From assembly GCA_944393465.1 (NCBI GenBank), contig CALYAG010000013.1, positions 1 to 53,045 of the forward strand: a stretch of 53,045 nucleotides of DNA. Reading direction: 5' to 3'. This document shows, piece after piece, positions 50,430 to 53,045 of the stretch. Each line of letters begins with the position of its first letter. Positions within the stretch are counted from its first letter, which is position 1. A program made the position numbers and the translations under genes. The stretch comes from an uncultured Clostridia bacterium (GTDB lineage: Bacteria > Bacillota > Clostridia > TANB77 > CAG-508). The notes below the pieces were generated by a model that ran no database searches, had not been told where the DNA came from, and saw only the letters and a program-made list of their open reading frames with translations.

Positions 50430-52364
50430 TTATTTTTTAAATATTCTAATTGAATTTACTACAGTTAGTAGTGTCATCCCTGTATCAGCTGCAACTGCTA
50501 GCCATACTGGTGCTATGCCAATTACTCCAAGAACTAAGACTATTAGTTTTGCTAAAAGTGATATGGTGATATTTTCATTAACTATTCTAATTGTTTTTCT
50601 TGCTACTTTTATTATTTGTGGTAATGTTCCAATATTATTTGATATTAATATGCTGTCTGCTGTTGTGCTTGCTATATCTGTTCCTTCGCCCATAGCTATG
50701 CCAAAATCTGAAGTTGCAAGAACTGGGCTATCGTTTATACCATCGCCTATAAATATTACTTTGCCATTTTCTTTTAATTTGTTTATTTCTTCAACTTTTC
50801 CTTCTGGCATTAATTTTGCTTTGTAGTCTATTTTTCCACATTCTTTAGCTATTTTTTCCGCTTCTGCTTTACTATCTCCTGTAAGCATTACGATCTTTTT
50901 TATTCCTATTTCATATAACTTAGATACTGTTTCTTTGAATCCATCTCTTATTTTTTCGCTTAATGTGATATATGCAACTAAGTTATTATTAACTGCTATT
51001 AAAATTGCATTTTCCGGAACTGCATTTTCTAAATTTTCATTCTTTTTAACAACATCTTTTGAGTTATTATCGTTTTGTAACATATTAGAATTTATGCTCA
51101 CATTATATCTATCTAGCATTTTTTTATTTCCAACTACAACGTCTTTTCCTTCTATTTTTCCATAAATTCCACAACCTGCAATTTCTTTTTGATTTTCTAC
51201 TTCTAATTTTTCTACATTTTTTTCTTTTGCATATTCTATTATTGCATTAGAAATAGGATGGTTTGAATTTGCCTCTAAGCTATATGCATATTGTAGTAAT
51301 TTTTCTTTGTTGCTAAATTTTTCACTTTTTGATTGAATTTCATTATTTTCTGGTGCTTTACTGCTATTTATTAATACAAATTCTTGCACTTTCATTTTCC
51401 CTGTTGTAATTGTACCTGTTTTGTCTAATGCCAAAACTTTTGCATTTGCTAAGTCTTCAATATGTTTTGTTCCTTTTATTAGTAGTCCTTTTTTAGATAT
51501 TGCACCTATGCAAGAAAAATATGCTAGTGGTATTGAAATTACTATGCTGCATGGACATGATGCTACTAAAAATACCAAAGCTCTATAGAGCCATGTCACA
51601 AAATCTGCTCCAAACACTGCTGGAACTATGGCTAATAGCACTGCTATAGCTATTACAACTGGTGTATATACTCTTGAAAATTTTGTTATAAATTCTTCTT
51701 TTTTGCCTTTGTTATTTGTAGCTTCATACACTAAATCTACTATTTTAGATATTGCTGAGTCTTTATATTCCTTAGTAACTTTGCAAGTCAATGTTCCGCC
51801 TTCATTAATGCTTCCTGAAAGAATTTCTTCACCTTTGCTTACATAAACTGGTTTACTCTCTCCTGTAAGTTTTGACGTATCTAGTGCAGATTCCCCTTTT
51901 ATAATTTTTGAGTCTACTGGTACTGTTTCTCCTGGCTTTACTAAAATGCTATCTCCTATTTTCAACTCTTCTACATTTACCACTTTTGTTTCTTTGCCAA
52001 TCACAAGGTTAGCTGTTTGAACTTTCAATGAAGCTATACTATTTATATTTTGATTAGCTTTTTCTACTGCTTTATCTTCTATAAGCTCTCCAAGTTTAAA
52101 TAGCAATACTATTGCAACACTTTCTGGGTATTCTCCTATTACAAATGCAGCTATGATTGCAATTGTCATTAGAGTATCTTCCTCAAAATTTAAGTGAAAT
52201 ATATTTTTTATGCCTTGTATAATTAGGTCATATCCGGATAAAATTACTGCTAGTAAATAAATTATCAATCTATAACTTTCTAAAGCTGGTATGAAACCTA
52301 TTGCAAACAATATTAAACTTATGACATACATAACTATTCTTAATTTGCTGTTTTCCTCTTTCAT
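50430..52364 (-). CDS. Heavy-metal P1B-type ATPase (probable Zn/Cd/Pb exporter)
   Basis: The 644-residue pump lacks an N-terminal heavy-metal-binding domain and begins with membrane helices. Seen: the actuator loop LTGES (166-170), the metal motif SCPCSIVISIP (CPC, 270-272), the phosphorylation site DKTGTIT (Asp 314), HPISNAI, MLTGDSKAEAE and VIFIGDGINDSPVLATSDFGIAMG. The last membrane helix carries N...K and AADTGMTLL, typical of the P1B-2 (Zn2+/Cd2+/Pb2+) group. It follows an ArsR-type metal sensor, so it should pump metal out when the repressor is released. AAGGAG site. Confidence 0.92.
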   Translation of the reverse strand: MKEENSKLRIVMYVISLILFAIGFIPALESYRLIIYLLAVILSGYDLIIQGIKNIFHLNFEEDTLMTIAIIAAFVIGEYPESVAIVLLFKLGELIEDKAVEKANQNINSIASLKVQTANLVIGKETKVVNVEELKIGDSILVKPGETVPVDSKIIKGESALDTSKLTGESKPVYVSKGEEILSGSINEGGTLTCKVTKEYKDSAISKIVDLVYEATNNKGKKEEFITKFSRVYTPVVIAIAVLLAIVPAVFGADFVTWLYRALVFLVASCPCSIVISIPLAYFSCIGAISKKGLLIKGTKHIEDLANAKVLALDKTGTITTGKMKVQEFVLINSSKAPENNEIQSKSEKFSNKEKLLQYAYSLEANSNHPISNAIIEYAKEKNVEKLEVENQKEIAGCGIYGKIEGKDVVVGNKKMLDRYNVSINSNMLQNDNNSKDVVKKNENLENAVPENAILIAVNNNLVAYITLSEKIRDGFKETVSKLYEIGIKKIVMLTGDSKAEAEKIAKECGKIDYKAKLMPEGKVEEINKLKENGKVIFIGDGINDSPVLATSDFGIAMGEGTDIASTTADSILISNNIGTLPQIIKVARKTIRIVNENITISLLAKLIVLVLGVIGIAPVWLAVAADTGMTLLTVVNSIRIFKK

Positions 52365-52454
52365 CTAAAAAACTCCTTTATTGTGAATTTTGTAATATCT
52401 TCAAAAGCCTGCATAGTGTTTTGGCTTTTATTATTACTTTATTACAATGCTTTT

Positions 52455-52826
52455 TTACTCCCCTACACGTTCTTTTTCTTTTATGTGTGCAATCGCCATC
52501 CTAAGAATAGCATCAATATGCTCATCTTCTAGCGTATAATAAACTTGCTTTCCTTCTTTTCTGTATTTTACAAGTTTTGATGTTCTTAAAGTTTGTAATT
52601 GATGTGAAACTGTTGATTGATTCAAGTTTAATAATTCACATAAATCACATACGCATAGTTCTTCATTTAATAAACTGCAAATTATTCTTAATCTTGTTTC
52701 ATCTGCAAATACTTTAAACATTTCTGCTAAACTTCTATTCATCTCTGGTGTAATTTCTTTCTTTCTTGCTTCATATAACTCATTTTGATGTAGTTCTTTA
52801 TCTTCACATACTAAATCTTCTTCCAT
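52455..52826 (-). CDS. ArsR/SmtB-family metal-sensing repressor
   Basis: The 123-residue winged-helix protein has the alpha-3 motif ELCVCDLCELL (CxC as in CadC/ArsR), the recognition helix NQSTVSHQLQTLRTSKLV and the C-terminal alpha-5 motif DEHIDAILRMAIAHIKE (Asp, His, His), the zinc site of SmtB/CzrA. Both sites together indicate a Zn/Cd/Pb sensor. It is first in an operon with the P-type ATPase. A near-palindrome covers its promoter, suggesting autoregulation. Confidence 0.93.
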   Translation of the reverse strand: MEEDLVCEDKELHQNELYEARKKEITPEMNRSLAEMFKVFADETRLRIICSLLNEELCVCDLCELLNLNQSTVSHQLQTLRTSKLVKYRKEGKQVYYTLEDEHIDAILRMAIAHIKEKERVGE

Positions 52827-52879
52827 ATTTACTCCATTTTATTTATATAATTGAGTGCTTTTTATGCATCTCATATTAT

Positions 52880-52927
52880 CATATGCACATTTATTCATAT
52901 GTTATACCTATTTTTTATTTTTGTCAA
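52880..52927 (-). promoter_or_regulatory. arsR promoter and operator
   Basis: TTGACA (52922-52927), 17 bases, TAACAT (52899-52904) on the minus strand. Over and just after the -10, an imperfect palindrome (CATATGCAC...TTCATATG, 52880-52901) resembles the ATGAA-N-TTCAT operators of the ArsR/SmtB family. It would allow repression and release by metal. Confidence 0.6.
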
Positions 52928-52937
52928 GTCAATTTAG

Positions 52938-53045
<108 letters not shown>

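Overview
The window reads as one AT-rich chromosomal contig from a low-GC Gram-positive bacterium, most likely an uncultured anaerobic member of the Clostridia (gut or rumen type). Supporting signs are the classical ylxM-ffh-rpsP-khpA-rimM-trmD-rplS and rpmG-secE-nusG-rplK-rplA-rplJ-rplL orders, strong GGAGG ribosome binding sites, AddB, a sortase-type surface protein, FeoAB, and sigma-A promoters with 17-base spacers. Genes are packed mostly on the minus strand. Both ends of the window are low-complexity sequence and look like contig edges.

Layout. 0-6.9 kb: a repeat array, folD, a membrane-anchored surface protein behind an attenuator-like leader, an AAA-ATPase/PD-(D/E)XK protein, a VWA surface protein with an IPQTG sorting signal, and dinB. 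6.9-11.7 kb: the 'trmD' translation/secretion cluster (rplS, trmD, rimM, khpA, rpsP, ffh, ylxM). 11.8-17.3 kb: rlmH, a Cu/Zn-SOD-like protein, a beta-CASP nuclease, an amidohydrolase and dut. 17.4-21.5 kb: feoA and feoB, separated by a toxin-antitoxin-like pair and a YgjP-type metalloprotease. 21.6-26.5 kb: LemA plus a large TPM protein, a YolD/UmuC pair and a zinc-ribbon protein. 26.5-30.3 kb: plsC, rimO, capA. 30.4-33.5 kb: a repeat-rich patch holding a decayed and an intact paralogue of the surface protein at 1.3 kb. 33.5-46 kb: an acyl-CoA synthetase, then rng, pth, a polysaccharide deacetylase, addB, ogg, a radical SAM protein, rnc, acpP and plsX. 46-50.3 kb: the L12-to-L33 cluster. 50.4-52.9 kb: a zinc/cadmium P-type ATPase and its ArsR regulator.

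Most of the window is housekeeping: translation, secretion, lipid synthesis and DNA repair. The less ordinary material is regulatory or repetitive. First, two homologous leader regions (about 2.03-2.20 and 32.97-33.14 kb), each with promoter, Shine-Dalgarno site, small ORF and mutually exclusive terminator/antiterminator stems, precede two paralogous surface proteins. Second, arrays of a GGGGACGGTCC palindrome sit within a few bases of stop codons at four places. Third, a 27-base TGTCAA...TTGACA module occurs five times, only around the surface-protein patch. Fourth, GAAC-N4-GTTC-type SOS boxes lie on the promoters of dinB, umuC and a YgjP-type metalloprotease. Fifth, a perfect 17-base palindrome covers the plsX promoter. 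I saw no tRNA, rRNA, CRISPR array, integrase or transposase gene. The leader/surface-protein pairing is the best candidate for an undescribed system, but its ligand or trigger cannot be told from sequence.
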